A DNA stretch of 5,463 nt from Chloroflexota bacterium (GTDB lineage: Bacteria > Chloroflexota > UBA11872 > VXNJ01), in the NCBI GenBank assembly GCA_026708165.1, contig JAPOVO010000424.1, positions 1-5,463 on the forward strand. The letters run 5' to 3'. The notes under the pieces are model-generated. The model saw only the letters and a list, made by a program, of their open reading frames with translations. It did no database searches and had not been told where the DNA came from. Shown in pieces: positions 5,269-5,463 of this stretch. Position 1 is the first letter of the stretch. Every line of letters begins with the position of its first letter. The position numbers and the translations under genes are program-made.

Positions 5269-5463
5269 ATGCGTTTGCCCGACCGCACCGGCTCGTGGTT
5301 CCCTTGGCTTTCGAAGCATCCCTGCGCCTTGCTAGTTGCGCTCGCGATTCTGTTGAGCCTCCCAGCCTTCTTGCTGTCGGCGTGTGCCGACAGGCCGGAG
5401 ATAGCGTCGGAGCCCACCACGGTCGCAGTAGTCGCGGTTTTGCCGACCGTTGACCCGGAGCCG
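5269..5463 (+). CDS. Putative lipoprotein, N-terminal part (runs off the window)
   Basis: The visible 65 residues start with a charged and aromatic N-region (about 1-18, including Arg2, Arg6, Lys16, His17). A hydrophobic core follows (ALLVALAILLSLPAFLL, 20-36) and then a textbook lipobox LSAC with Cys39 as the predicted lipidation site. After the Cys comes a Thr/Glu/Pro/Val-rich linker. The mature protein would be anchored on the outer face of the cytoplasmic membrane. The ATG at 5269 has only AGGA with a short 3-base spacing; an in-frame GTG at 5257 without a clear Shine-Dalgarno is the alternative. The gene is divergent from the RT, with a 189-base gap, and may share its control region. The mature domain lies outside the window, so function is unknown. 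Confidence 0.7.
   Translation, partial: MRLPDRTGSWFPWLSKHPCALLVALAILLSLPAFLLSACADRPEIASEPTTVAVVAVLPTVDPEP

Noticed and set aside
5223..5420. Minus-strand 65-residue frame upstream of the RT
   Set aside because: It is antisense to the lipoprotein signal peptide, which is far more convincing, and lacks a ribosome-binding site worth noting.
1..5463. tRNA or rRNA genes, attachment sites and CRISPR arrays
   Set aside because: Scanning both strands, I saw no cloverleaf-like sequence, no regularly spaced repeats and no direct repeats that would bound an integrated element.

Overview
The window looks like accessory DNA, probably a defence island or integrated-element scar, from an actinobacterium. 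The evidence for the host is indirect: fairly GC-rich codon use in most genes, an IS21-type IstB remnant of a kind I associate with actinobacteria, and a lipoprotein with a clean LSAC lipobox. The source organism cannot be named from the sequence.

Layout from left to right. (1) Positions 1-1780, minus strand: a compact cassette reads leftwards. It starts with a 125-residue protein carrying a probable helix-turn-helix and winged domain, continues with a full-length cytosine-C5 DNA methyltransferase, and 13 bases later begins a further gene cut off by the window edge after 15 codons. A promoter-like element with a duplicated TTGACA box sits upstream at 1838-1880. The arrangement suits a restriction-modification or other methylation-linked defence operon with its own regulator. 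The nuclease or effector would lie outside the window. (2) About 2002-3394, plus strand: a wrecked gene encodes a winged-helix protein. It carries two single-base frameshifts and in-frame stops, and is interrupted by a decayed IS21-family fragment (2691 to about 3094). Only one IS end, with two 21-bp terminal repeats, and the C-terminal half of a frameshifted istB survive. (3) 3518-5059, minus strand: an intact reverse transcriptase of 513 residues with a YRDD catalytic centre and a helical C-terminal extension. It resembles the defence-associated 'unknown group' (DRT/Abi-like) RTs rather than retron, group II intron or DGR enzymes. Its start codon overlaps the stop of a six-codon leader ORF that has a much stronger Shine-Dalgarno sequence. 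(4) 5080-5268: a divergent intergenic region with nested inverted repeats, a candidate operator or structured RNA. (5) 5269 to the right edge, plus strand: the start of a lipoprotein gene.

The methylation cassette and the RT read in the same direction but are separated by about 1.7 kb of decayed mobile DNA, so they are probably independent cargo rather than one operon. The points most worth pursuing are the unclassified RT with its leader ORF and structured upstream region, and the regulator-MTase-unknown gene cassette.
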